Shown here: positions 1-7,400 of the stretch, in pieces
How the letters are laid out: every line of letters begins with the position of its first letter
Position numbering within the stretch: the first letter of the stretch is position 1
NCBI GenBank assembly: GCA_014904845.1
Contig: MU119947.1
Coordinates: 1 to 11,952, forward strand
DNA: 11,952 nt
Source of the DNA: Acephala macrosclerotiorum
Lineage: Eukaryota; Ascomycota; Leotiomycetes; Helotiales; Mollisiaceae
Direction: 5' to 3'
Notes under the pieces: model-generated
What the model was told of the DNA's origin: nothing
Seen by the model: only the letters and a program-made list of their open reading frames with translations
The model's database searches: none
Translations under genes and position numbers: made by a program

Positions 1-90
1 CGCCTTTTTAGTGTCCCAGTCCTTTATTGCTTTCCAATTGAACTTTTTTATAATCTTTCAATACTTTATTATATTCAATTTTTTTATTCG

Positions 91-140
<50 letters not shown>

Positions 141-390
141 TATTATATATAATATAAAAAAAAAACCAAAAAAAACATTCAAAGAAAAAGTATTTTTCAA
201 ATCCGTAATTAAGCAAAAAGTTTTAAGTATTTGTAAAAGCCTTTGTTTTTTTGGAATATTTACAAAAACATATTTATTTTTATTAACGTAGTTTCAAAGC
301 TTTAAAATAGGTATTTTCGAGCTTCGTAATCGGCCTTTCAAAAAACTGCTTTCGGAGGGCCTTGTTAAGCAGCTTCAAGCCTTATAAACC
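1..390. other. AT-rich flank, lightly mutated, no gene seen
   Basis: This stretch is AT-rich but keeps C and G in all contexts (CpA, TpG, CpC and GpG are all present), unlike the RIP blocks further on. It is therefore unmutated or only lightly mutated. It contains the long poly(A) run at 93-138. Toward the right end short CCTT-containing motifs recur (around 331, 357, 378, 388 and 399), as a loose, degenerate repetition. No open reading frame of useful length starts with ATG here, and I recognise no element. It may be the 3' part of a retroposed sequence, but that is inference from the poly(A) run only. Confidence 0.5.
93..138. repeat. 46-nt poly(A) run
   Basis: An uninterrupted run of 46 A residues follows a segment that is not RIP-mutated and precedes A/T-rich DNA. 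Such a run can be the tail of a LINE, SINE or processed cDNA inserted on the plus strand, a slippage-expanded homopolymer, or an assembly artefact. No target-site duplication could be identified by eye, so the retroposon reading is only one option. Confidence 0.7.
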
Positions 391-429
391 TTGCAATCAG
401 ACCTTTCGAAGCTATTGTTTGATCAGAAA

Positions 430-545
430 ATTGTAGTAACAGGAGAGATTCTCTTACAGCGTAGGGGAGTCTCTCCTACGGGTGGTTTCCTAGGGTTAGC
501 ATCAAATATCAAGGGAACGTCCCTTACATTGTACAGGAGTAACTT
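430..545. repeat. Tandem pair of palindrome-plus-tail units
   Basis: Two related segments lie exactly 70 nt apart. 451-470 and 521-540 match at 15 of 20 positions, sharing CTTACA, then GTA, then GGAGT. Each is preceded by a short palindrome: AGAGA/TCTCT around 449 in the first, and AAGGGA-ACG-TCCCTT (511-525, perfect 6-bp stem, 3-nt loop) in the second. The first unit also holds an inverted repeat, 460-469 with 471-480, broken by one G-T pair. An alternative 8-bp stem pairs 441-448 with 470-477. It may be part of a small non-autonomous element or an RNA-structured sequence; I do not recognise the family. Confidence 0.55.
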
Positions 546-707
546 GTTTTTCATGCCACACCAGCTACTCAAGCAAATTTGAAATACAGGAAAGAAAACA
601 TTACATATCTCCTAATCACCTAGAAACGAATTCGGGCTCCGTTGCAATCTCAGACAAGAATCGCTCAAACTTTTCTTTTCTATTATGTAGTCATATGACC
701 CCCGACC
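546..707. other. Short intergenic spacer, nothing recognised
   Basis: Mixed-composition DNA between the palindromic repeat pair and the hairpin at the end of the hydrolase pseudogene. No ATG-initiated reading frame of note and no RNA gene was seen. On the minus strand it would be the 3' flank of the pseudogene; no canonical AATAAA polyadenylation signal was found. Confidence 0.5.
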
Positions 708-785
708 ATTCGTCGGTACTCCCTCCCTTCGTTTCCACATAACGGGAGGTTTATGTGGGAACGGAGGAAGCAGGGGCCGACGATT
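708..785. repeat. Long imperfect hairpin at the end of the hydrolase pseudogene
   Basis: The 35-nt arm 708-742 is complementary to 751-785 at 26 of 35 positions, around an 8-nt loop (743-750). The 8 bp next to the loop (CACATAA and the preceding C) and the CGTCGG segment near the base pair perfectly. Several of the mismatches are T opposite G, so they would still form wobble pairs in RNA. The outer right arm covers two of the three bases of the pseudogene stop codon (784-786, minus strand), so the structure lies at the start of its 3' untranslated region. It could be a MITE-like insertion or an mRNA 3' structure. Confidence 0.6.
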
Positions 786-946
786 AGCCCCTCGGAACTC
801 TTGGGAAAGGCTGGTGCTTGGTCAAATCGGCGGACGCTAGGTTTTGTAGGGAGGCAAGCAGTTCGGCATCTTCCTGACTGAGGATATTTTCCCCTGGGAC
901 CGAAGATTTACTTGGATTGGGGAAGTATTCTCCGTTGATCTCGCAT

Positions 947-994
947 CTAAATTTTGTCTTGTCATGCTGGAGTAAAATTGGAGAATTGACTTAC
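947..994 (-). other. Intron (48 nt) in the hydrolase pseudogene
   Basis: The minus strand reads GTAAGT at 994-989 and ends TTTAG at 947. Removing it joins KLPKAGT to TCEINGEYFP through a split ACA codon, restoring the Thr-Cys-Glu stretch that usually follows this point in TAP-like hydrolases. The size is typical of filamentous ascomycetes. Confidence 0.8.
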
Positions 995-1281
995 GTTGTA
1001 CCGGCCTTTGGCAGCTTACCATCGTAGAAGTATGATCTAATATGCTTTCACGTGCAAAGTGAAGGCATGCTGAGACTGCAATGACCGTAGGACTTCTGCT
1101 CGATAAGGCCAGCACCCTCAAAGCTGTTGTGAGCCTTCTTCGCGGAGATCAAAGGATATACGAGATCGTAAGTAGTAGAAATTACGAGAATAGGATACGC
1201 CGTCTTGATCCTGGGAAATTCGGGATGGTAGTGGGGACGGAATTTATGAGTCGTTTGCAAACGCCACGAGGCCCTCTCGTA

Positions 1282-1418
1282 CTATAGATGAATCAGTGTG
1301 AGATTCGAAGGGCGGTTTTGGAGTCGAGGAGCTGAGGAGCTGAGGGGCCGAGTTCGCAATGCTCTCGAGGAGCTTGGCTCTGAATTTCCTGTCAAGTCAA
1401 GGGTAGAATTTCACGTAC
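1282..1418 (-). other. Probable intron (137 nt) in the hydrolase pseudogene
   Basis: The donor is GTACGT (1418-1413) and the acceptor is CTATAG ending at 1282, preceded by a CTGAT branch-like sequence. Splicing is phase 0 and joins RYQGSDT to YERASWRLQ, which fits the family block ending in C-x-G-W (here R-A-S-W). It removes the TGA at 1394-1392 and explains the apparent TAG at 1284-1282. Inside lies a short GAGGAGCT tandem repeat (1326-1341, plus strand). An alternative 49-nt intron, 1437-1389, is possible but leads into a frame without family similarity. Confidence 0.6.
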
Positions 1419-2041
1419 TGTATCAGAGCCTTGATACCTCGTCACGAGCTTTGATAACTCGGGCAGAGCCATGGTGTAGTTCTGGACTGGCTTCACCCCA
1501 TGAACGGGTGCGGCTGGTCCAGATTTTAGGTTGTCGTTCGAGATGACGAATGTGTTGGTTTCGTCAGCTATGATACCCGCGACCCACGAGTCAGAATATG
1601 TTTGGAATGCCGGCGTGGCATTTCCTTTCAGCAGTTCTGCAAGATTCTTCGCCAAGGATGGCCATGTTGAGAATGGCTTATAGAGGGCGGGAAATATCGC
1701 ATTAAGGGCTATGCTTTCTCGAGTGACGGCACCGTAGTTGGAGTTGTTGAGATAGACTGGGATTGGTTCTTCTTCCAGGTGCACAAGGAAGTCGTCGATG
1801 TGGCTCTTGAGAGATGCGGCAGATTCGAAAGGTGTGTCTCGAACAGAGTTCAATAGACAATTATCCTTCGCCTTGAAGCATTCCTCGACGAATCCAGCAT
1901 AGACGTTGTCGGCATCGATTAATGATTCTTCGAAGAAGAATGCATTGTACCATTCATCTAGGTTACTCACTCCATCGATTACTAACCGCCCAATACGATA
2001 CGGAAACATCTGCGCATAGGTCTGCCCTAGAGTAGTGCCAT

Positions 2042-2090
2042 CTGTAAGAGCTTAGTGGGCATGATCACGTGTATGAGGAAGTGAACTTAC
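2042..2090 (-). other. Intron (49 nt) inside the nucleophile elbow
   Basis: The donor GTAAGT (2090-2085) and acceptor TTACAG (ending at 2042) bracket 49 nt. Splicing builds the Tyr codon of GFNYGTTLGQ from T plus AT. The exact fit to the hydrolase elbow supports both the intron and the family call. Confidence 0.85.
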
Positions 2091-2142
2091 AATTGAAGCC
2101 CCAATAATAACGTCTATCCCTGCGTGCCGAAAAAACTGGTAT

Positions 2143-3480
2143 ACCGAAAAAAATAATAAGTATTTTGATTTTAAAATCGTTAAATTCTATATAATTAATA
2201 ATTTTAATATTTATATATAAATCGTATTTTATTATTATTATTAAATATTTTATATTTATTTTATTAAAAAATTATATTTATATAATCGTTTTTATATTTA
2301 AATTATAAATAATTTTCGTTTATAATATAATAAAGTTTTTTTATTATAATTTTTTATCGAGTTTTTATTATTTTTAAATATTAAATTTTTTTTATTATTT
2401 TATATATTTTAAAATATTTAAATAATATTAAATAAAAAATTTTATTCGTTTAATTAATTATTTATTTAAAATTTTTTATTATTAATATATATTAAATATA
2501 ATATTAAAAAATAAATAATTATAATATTATATTATTTTTTCAATTTTTTTTTTATAAAATTATATTAAAAATAATTTAAATTAATTAAATCGATCGTAAT
2601 AATTTAATATAATATTTATATTTAATTAATATTATTTTATTTTTAAAATTTAATTTAAAAAAAAATATTTATAAATTAATATATATTTTAAAATTTTAAA
2701 AAAATAAATAATTAAATTAAATTTATTATAAATAATAATATTAATAATTATATTACGATCGTATATTAATAAATTTAATTTTTTTTTTAAATATAATTAA
2801 ATTAATTTTAATTTAAAAATCGTTTAAAATATTAAAACTTTTAATTATATACGTATATTTTTAATATTATAATTAATTATTAAATATTTTATTTTATTTT
2901 ATTTAGTTTTTTATTCGATTATATATATAAAATATATTATATACTAACTATTTTATTAAATTTAAACTTTTAAAAATAATACGATTTAAAGTATTTTTAA
3001 ATTAATAAATACAAATTTTATAAAATAAAATATATATTAAAAAATTTTAAAAATTAAAAATATTAAAAAAAAATCGAAATTTTAATTAAATTAATATTTA
3101 AAATCATATTAATATATTTTAATACGCATTCGATAAAATTAATTAAAACTTTTATAATAATTTTTTTTAATATAAAAAAATTTTATATATAAAATTTATT
3201 AAATATTTTAAATTTATAAATTTTAAAATAATTTATTTTAAATAAAAAAACGAAATCGATTTTATAAATAATTATATAATAATAAAATATTTTTTATATT
3301 TCGTATTATATTTTACTTTTAACGATTAAAATTTATTATAAAAAAAATAATAAAATATAAAATAAAAAAATTCAATCGTAAATTAATTCGTTTTAATTAA
3401 TAAATTAAATTTATTCGAAGTAATTCGTAATTCGTAAATTAATTAATAAATTAATTAAAATAAAAATAAAAAAAGTTTTT
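2143..3480. repeat. RIP block 1: nearly pure A/T relic of repeats
   Basis: About 1.3 kb of A/T with isolated CG dinucleotides. CpA, TpG, CpC and CpT are very scarce, and TpA, TpT and ApA dominate. No coding sequence survives. The left edge is abrupt, at about 2142, where the hydrolase coding sequence breaks off. A 38-nt segment at 2572-2609 is repeated in block 2 (7062-7099 and 7270-7307), so the two blocks share repeat family members. The RIP interpretation comes from composition and dinucleotide context; the original element type cannot be told. Confidence 0.8.
2572..2609. repeat. Dispersed 38-nt repeat, copy 1
   Basis: Aligned without gaps to 7062-7099, this copy differs by one T/A transversion at 2581 and by two dinucleotide swaps: CG at 2595-2596 against TA, and TA at 2605-2606 against CG. 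A further CG at 2591-2592 is shared by all three copies. The similarity continues more weakly to the left. Confidence 0.7.
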
Positions 3481-3785
3481 AATTATTCTATAGTAAGTAA
3501 AAGCTTTTTATGTATTAAAAAACACGTAATTAGTATTGCTCTCGAAACTAGTTATTTACAAAGAATTTTAAAGAAAGAGTATATAGTTTTATTATAATAT
3601 TAATTTTATTAATATAAATAAAAACGTTTTTTAACGTAAAACGTGATTTAAAACTTTTAAAAATATTACGTGTTATTATGTAAACTCTACGTGGACTTTT
3701 TTCCCCTAGTAGGAAACTTTTAACTATCGTCAAAGGCATATCTTTAAACACTTTTGAACGCATAGACGTATTATCGTGAGTGTCA
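3481..3785. other. Partly mutated transition zone with a 10-bp inverted repeat
   Basis: The composition is intermediate: C and G reappear in non-CpG contexts and rise toward the right. AACACGTAAT (3521-3530) is perfectly complementary to ATTACGTGTT (3665-3674) with a 134-nt spacing, and CACGT-type motifs recur between them. A 71-codon minus-strand frame (3763-3548) is rich in Lys, Ile, Phe and Asn, resembles no family I know, and is probably chance in AT-rich DNA. The zone may be the less mutated end of a repeat, or RIP leaking into unique flanking DNA. Confidence 0.5.
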
Positions 3786-4696
3786 CCTAATGATCGGATA
3801 TATATTTTACTGATACCTTAGAATAAGGCAGGCCAATTCCGGCATCCGCCCATCCCCCAGCAACGACTTGTATCATCAAAAGAACCAAATTTGGCAGTTT
3901 CAACGCACGAGCTTACCCAAAACATATTCAACAGTAAGCTACAGTCTCTAGCGAACTCAGCATCCGCCTTGAACACTTCGAGAATTTAAACCAAGCCACA
4001 CGGTCAAAATTTCACTTTTGTGCGCCCTCCGCTCCATCCTCACCGTAGCACCCGCCAAACGCCTGAGCCGGGAGTGTGGGGAGGAGGGAGCGGCCAAGCG
4101 GGGTCTGGGAAAGTGTCGTAGGTTGTGTTCTACTGTTTCAGCCATGTCTGCTTAATAAACCCAAAAACCGGCGTGTTGCAGGTGAAGTCGTAGAAGACCT
4201 CTAGGGAGCTGTGTTTCTACAGCAAAACGCGGTTCGTGGAAGGTTATGGAGAGCTTTAGTGGCAGTATCACAACAGCACATGTGTACTGATATAATTGGA
4301 TCGAAGGCGATGTGAGGCCCGAATTCTGCATTTCTTCCAGCATCATCCAATGAAGTATTTGCAGACCACACCACTAGTTTAAACCCTCAAGGAATGATCG
4401 CAAGCTTCAAAACCCGGTCGCAATTGAATGCATGAGAGCGGTCAGCAACTAATGTCCGAAAGCATGCAGTCAAAACTCAAAGTAGGTCCCAGCATCTGTC
4501 TGAAATGTTCTTGCTCCCCTTTCGAACAAACAGCCTCGCCAGCTCTCTTTTACCGCATTGACCCTTCAGTTAGCTGGGTATCTTTTAATTACCAGAACAA
4601 CCTTCTTCGGATCTTGAGTCTTAAGCTTCCTTTGCTCGCAAGCAAGAACGTTAGACCTTTTAAGAATTGAATCTGTTCACTACTCTCACACTCACG
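3786..4696 (+). promoter_or_regulatory. Upstream region of the 421-residue protein gene
   Basis: About 900 nt of balanced composition with no gene I can support. It carries CCAAT at 4347-4351 and its reverse ATTGG at 4295-4299, both common in fungal promoters but also frequent by chance. It also carries the G-rich inverted-repeat segment at 4029-4109, and a pyrimidine-rich stretch (4671-4696) just before the start codon, as is usual near fungal transcription starts. An ATG-initiated 80-codon frame (4428-4670) ends 26 nt before the main ATG; if transcribed it would act as an upstream ORF, but nothing shows that it is translated. No clear TATA box was found. Confidence 0.4.
4029..4109 (+). promoter_or_regulatory. 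GC-rich inverted repeat with G-quadruplex-like runs
   Basis: CCGCTCCATCCTC (4029-4041) pairs with GAGGAGGGAGCGG (4081-4093) at 12 of 13 positions, around a 39-nt loop. The plus strand also has five G runs of three or more: 4070-4072, 4078-4081, 4086-4088, 4100-4103 and 4107-4109, separated by 5, 4, 11 and 3 nt. One loop is longer than the strict quadruplex rule allows, so this is a relaxed candidate. The G-run part lies about 590-630 nt upstream of the gene start. Function is unknown. Confidence 0.45.
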
Positions 4697-5962
4697 ATGG
4701 GGCTGTTTCCCAAATGGCTCACGAAAGCAACAAAAAAAGCTACGAAGACGGCTAAGAAATACGTACCGGTTGTCAAGGTCTTCCAAGCAGGCCACGGCAT
4801 ATTGAAGGTTGGCCAAATGGTGAACAAATGCATTGATGTCGGCGATACAATCAACGAAACCATTCCTGCAATGCGAGTAATGGTCGGATCATTCTGCGAC
4901 AAAATCACCTTTATTTCCAGCTTCGTTGGCCTCGCGCACGTAGCGGGGATCGCTGCCAATATAATACAAACATACCAAGGCATCGATGCACTCAGGGAGA
5001 TTGGAGCACGATTAGGTGACATCAGCAATACTTTGGAGGCGCAGACCGCGTTGCAGGCCCGGATGATGTTTGCCGATCTCGTCTACGATGAGCTTTGGGA
5101 CAGACTTATGAGCACGACTGGGGATGAAAAGTTCAACCACTGGTACTTTGTCTACCACCCGGATACCATTTGGTATTCACATTTCAACAGACGAATTTGG
5201 GAGAAGCCTCTCAGTAAGAGGTTCTGTGGATATACGAACTGTCTGGACATGGCTGTTATCTTCATGCTGGCGATTCGGAAGCGGTTGGAGCGCGAACAGA
5301 GATCAGTTCAACGTCATCGCCAGCCTACCCGCACGATCAAGCTCCACCTCCTCATCCCCGCCTATCGAGTGCTTTTCATCCCAGAGTTTGTGGAGTTTCC
5401 GGAAGATCTGAGCTGTTTTGTAGTGGAAGGCGCGATCCATAACAGCAAACATCTCGTGTGGCTCAACATTCCTGAGGAGCAGAATCGCTTTCTTTCCAGG
5501 ATCAAGAACTGGAAACCACCCGAGGCTACCTTCTATCAGAAGATTGGAGCCCCACTTGGGCTTGCAACCCTTCCTCCCAGAAACTCGAAATCTCGAGTGC
5601 TTGGGACGCGACTGGAAGATGACGAGGATGAAGACAACTCAAGTATCGCTTCCTCGACTCTCAGAGCATCTTCCGAAGATGACTCAGATAATGCACCCTC
5701 AGATGACGACTTCTCGGACAATGATAATGAGAATCATGATGGACGTCGCTCGAGCAGTACCAACCACTCCGCCGAATCACCTCGTCACAACAGACGTGAG
5801 AATCGTGAGAATCGAAGCAGGACTCACAGTAAGAGGAGACGTTATAAACCGAGGGAAATGCGCAATACGCACAACCCTAGCAGGAGTTCTCGCAGACAAC
5901 AAGGATCAAACAGCAGTCATAGAACACATTCTTCTGGAGCGTCTCGCTATCGACGGAACTGA
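4697..5962 (+). CDS. Uncharacterised fungal protein, 421 aa, hydrophobic N-terminal segment and charged disordered tail
   Basis: This is a single open frame without introns. The start is the ATG at 4697, with A at -3 and G at +4, a good eukaryotic context; the upstream in-frame TTG is not a credible start. Visible order: a Lys/Thr-rich basic N-terminus (residues 6-22, KWLTKATKKATKTAKKY), a hydrophobic Gly/Ala-containing segment (about 70-91), a predicted helical stretch (95-137), then a middle with FVYHPDTIWY (151-160), RFCGYTNCLDM (175-185), LHLLIPAYRVLFIPE (216-230) and HLVWLNIPEEQ (252-262). The tail is acidic at 307-348, then Arg/Ser-rich and basic at 349-421. From memory, uncharacterised Pezizomycotina proteins share the HPDT-W and CGYTN-LD blocks; this is unverified. 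There is no cleavable signal peptide, so it is not a classic secreted effector. SKRRRYKPR (378-386) could be a nuclear signal. Membrane contact by the N-terminus and nucleic-acid or protein binding by the tail are inferences. No function is assigned. Confidence 0.85.
   Translation: MGLFPKWLTKATKKATKTAKKYVPVVKVFQAGHGILKVGQMVNKCIDVGDTINETIPAMRVMVGSFCDKITFISSFVGLAHVAGIAANIIQTYQGIDALREIGARLGDISNTLEAQTALQARMMFADLVYDELWDRLMSTTGDEKFNHWYFVYHPDTIWYSHFNRRIWEKPLSKRFCGYTNCLDMAVIFMLAIRKRLEREQRSVQRHRQPTRTIKLHLLIPAYRVLFIPEFVEFPEDLSCFVVEGAIHNSKHLVWLNIPEEQNRFLSRIKNWKPPEATFYQKIGAPLGLATLPPRNSKSRVLGTRLEDDEDEDNSSIASSTLRASSEDDSDNAPSDDDFSDNDNENHDGRRSSSTNHSAESPRHNRRENRENRSRTHSKRRRYKPREMRNTHNPSRSSRRQQGSNSSHRTHSSGASRYRRN
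5795..5812 (+). repeat. 9-bp tandem duplication inside the coding sequence
   Basis: CGTGAGAAT occurs twice in a row and encodes a duplicated Arg-Glu-Asn in the basic tail (around residues 367-372). It keeps the frame and suggests that the disordered tail changes length by small slippage events. Confidence 0.75.
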
Positions 5963-6240
5963 TAGGGATAGATATGATAGTCAAATGAATTTGATTCTCG
6001 CTACAATTCGTGCTCACCGGTGAGGTGCTCAAGAATACCCGTAGTACCTTGTGCGGATGAAACCTAATCCGTACCGCCGCCAGCTGGTCCGTGCGCTTAA
6101 ATCATTCCTTTAGTGTTTGAAAAGCAGGACACCGATTTCGCTCATAGCTATACAGTACTAAGCTACTATATTATAACTGGATGCGATGAGTTTACAAGTC
6201 ATTCAACAGGCCGTCAATGGCGTTGCGCAAAGTCGAGTAT
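5963..6240. other. 3' flank of the 421-residue gene grading into the RIP block
   Basis: Mixed-composition DNA follows the stop codon, with several further stops close by in the same frame. No canonical AATAAA signal occurs in the near 3' flank; an AATAAA-like match appears only at the start of the AT block, near 6258. No RNA gene or second coding sequence was recognised. Composition shifts to A/T over about 100-150 nt, less abruptly than at 2142. Confidence 0.5.
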
Positions 6241-7020
6241 TTCGAGTCAATATTATAAATAAATTATTATTAATTTAAAATCAAACGTTTTATTAATTGT
6301 TAACGGCATTTTAATTTTTATAGTTATTACTTTTATCGATTTTTTTTTTTTGCAATAATAAATTTTAAAGTTTTAAATTTTATTATAATTTAATTTTAAT
6401 TAATATTAAAAAATATTAATATATATAACGTATTTGTATATTTATAAAATATAATAATAAAATTATATAAATTTAAATTTTTTTTTAAAAAATAATATTT
6501 TTTAATTTTAATAATTTATTTTAAATTTTATATTAAAATTTTTATTTTATATGTAATTAATTATAAAAAATTATTTATTAAAAAAATTTTTATTAAAAAT
6601 TATATAATTATAAAAATAAAAAAATAAAAAAAATTATATTAAACTTTTAAATATTTTTATAATTTAAAATTTTAAAATTTTAATTAATTATTTATTAAAT
6701 TACGTATTATTTACGTAATACGAATTATTTTAATTATAAATAAAAAATATTAAATTTAATCGAAAAATTTAAATATAATAATTTAATAATTTTATAATTT
6801 TAAAATAATATATAATCGTTTTAATAAAAAGTATTAAAATTTTATAATTATAATTACGTTTATAATTTTTATTTATTAATTAATTCAAATTGTATAAAAT
6901 TTAATTAAATATTATTAATTCGTTATTATATAAATTAATAAAATATAATCGTATTTAATAAAAATAATAATTATAAAAAATCTTTAAATATTTAAATATT
7001 AAAATTTAAAAATTTATTTT

Positions 7021-7400
7021 ACGATTATATAATTTTTAAAAAAAATATATATTAAAAAAAGTAATTTAAAATAATTAAATCGATTATAATAATTCGATAG
7101 AAAAAACGAAAATTTTTAAAAAAAAAAATTTAATATAAAATTTTATTAAAAATACATTTTTATTTAAAATATTAAAATATTTATTTATTTAAATATTAAA
7201 TATTTTTATAATTATATAATTTTTAAAAAAAATTAAAAAATTATTTTTTAAAATTATATATTAAAAAAATAATATAAAATAATTAAATCGATTATAATAA
7301 TTCGATATAAAAAATAAAAATTTTAAAAAGTATTTTTTAATATAAAATTTTATTTTAAATATTAAATATTTTTATAATTATATAATTTTAAAAAAATTTT
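7021..7400. repeat. Degenerate tandem repeats, about 165-210 nt
   Basis: The motif ATTATATAATTTT followed by A runs recurs near 7025, 7214 and 7378. The segment 7062-7099 recurs at 7270-7307 with a 208-nt offset, and TTTAATATAAAATTTTATT follows each (near 7128 and 7338). The copies are alignable but diverged. The 38-nt core also occurs in block 1 at 2572-2609. Confidence 0.65.

Larger units (their letters stand above)
784..2142 (-). pseudogene. Decayed TAP-like alpha/beta-hydrolase (tripeptidyl-aminopeptidase type), 5'-truncated
   Basis: Exons read on the minus strand: 2142-2091, 2041-1419, 1281-995 and 946-784. The joined frame starts in the nucleophile elbow, GFNYGTTLGQTYAQMFP, followed by the family block RIGRLVIDGVSNLDEWY. 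A C-terminal TAP-like domain follows: IKTAYPILVISTTYDLVYPL carries the candidate acid Asp (codon 1167-1165), and SYGHCSLSMPSLCT carries the His (1083-1081). The end contains the typical KLPKAGTTCE stretch. Known for the family: secreted serine peptidases that release N-terminal peptides using a Ser-Asp-His triad in G-x-S-x-G. Lesions seen: the Ser position is Asn (AAT, 2094-2092), a TGA at 1050-1048 interrupts the frame before the last 71 residues, and everything upstream of the elbow (usually a signal peptide and more than 100 residues) is gone at the AT-block edge. The family call is firm; the exact peptidase specificity is not. Confidence 0.85.

Noticed and set aside
391..582. 63-codon plus-strand frame
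   Set aside because: It needs a TTG start and overlaps the palindromic repeat units; there is no sign of coding.
1282..1284. Apparent in-frame TAG stop on the minus strand of the hydrolase
   Set aside because: It fits the 3' splice site CTATAG of a phase-0 intron with a GTACGT donor at 1418; splicing joins two family-like blocks in frame.
1392..1394. TGA ending the longest minus-strand hydrolase frame
   Set aside because: It lies inside the proposed intron 1282-1418, so I do not count it as a lesion.
1298..1546. 82-codon plus-strand frame opposite the hydrolase
   Set aside because: It is an antisense shadow of coding sequence with no recognisable protein features.
3548..3763. 71-codon minus-strand frame in the transition zone
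   Set aside because: Its Lys, Ile, Phe and Asn composition follows from AT-rich DNA; there is no family resemblance.
3957..4346. Two small minus-strand frames in the upstream region
   Set aside because: Unrelated, unrecognisable peptides of about 60 codons, no splice signals joining them, and overlap with the G-rich inverted repeat.
4428..4670. 80-codon ATG frame just upstream of the intact gene
   Set aside because: No protein features; it could at most be an upstream ORF, so it is mentioned only within the regulatory region.
5544..6023. 159-codon plus-strand frame overlapping the 421-residue gene
   Set aside because: It is a shifted-frame shadow of the low-complexity acidic and Arg-rich tail; the main frame has the better start and composition.
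7021..7400. CRISPR-like or regular satellite array
   Set aside because: Spacing varies (about 165-210 nt), the units are degenerate, and there are no unique spacers between fixed short repeats.
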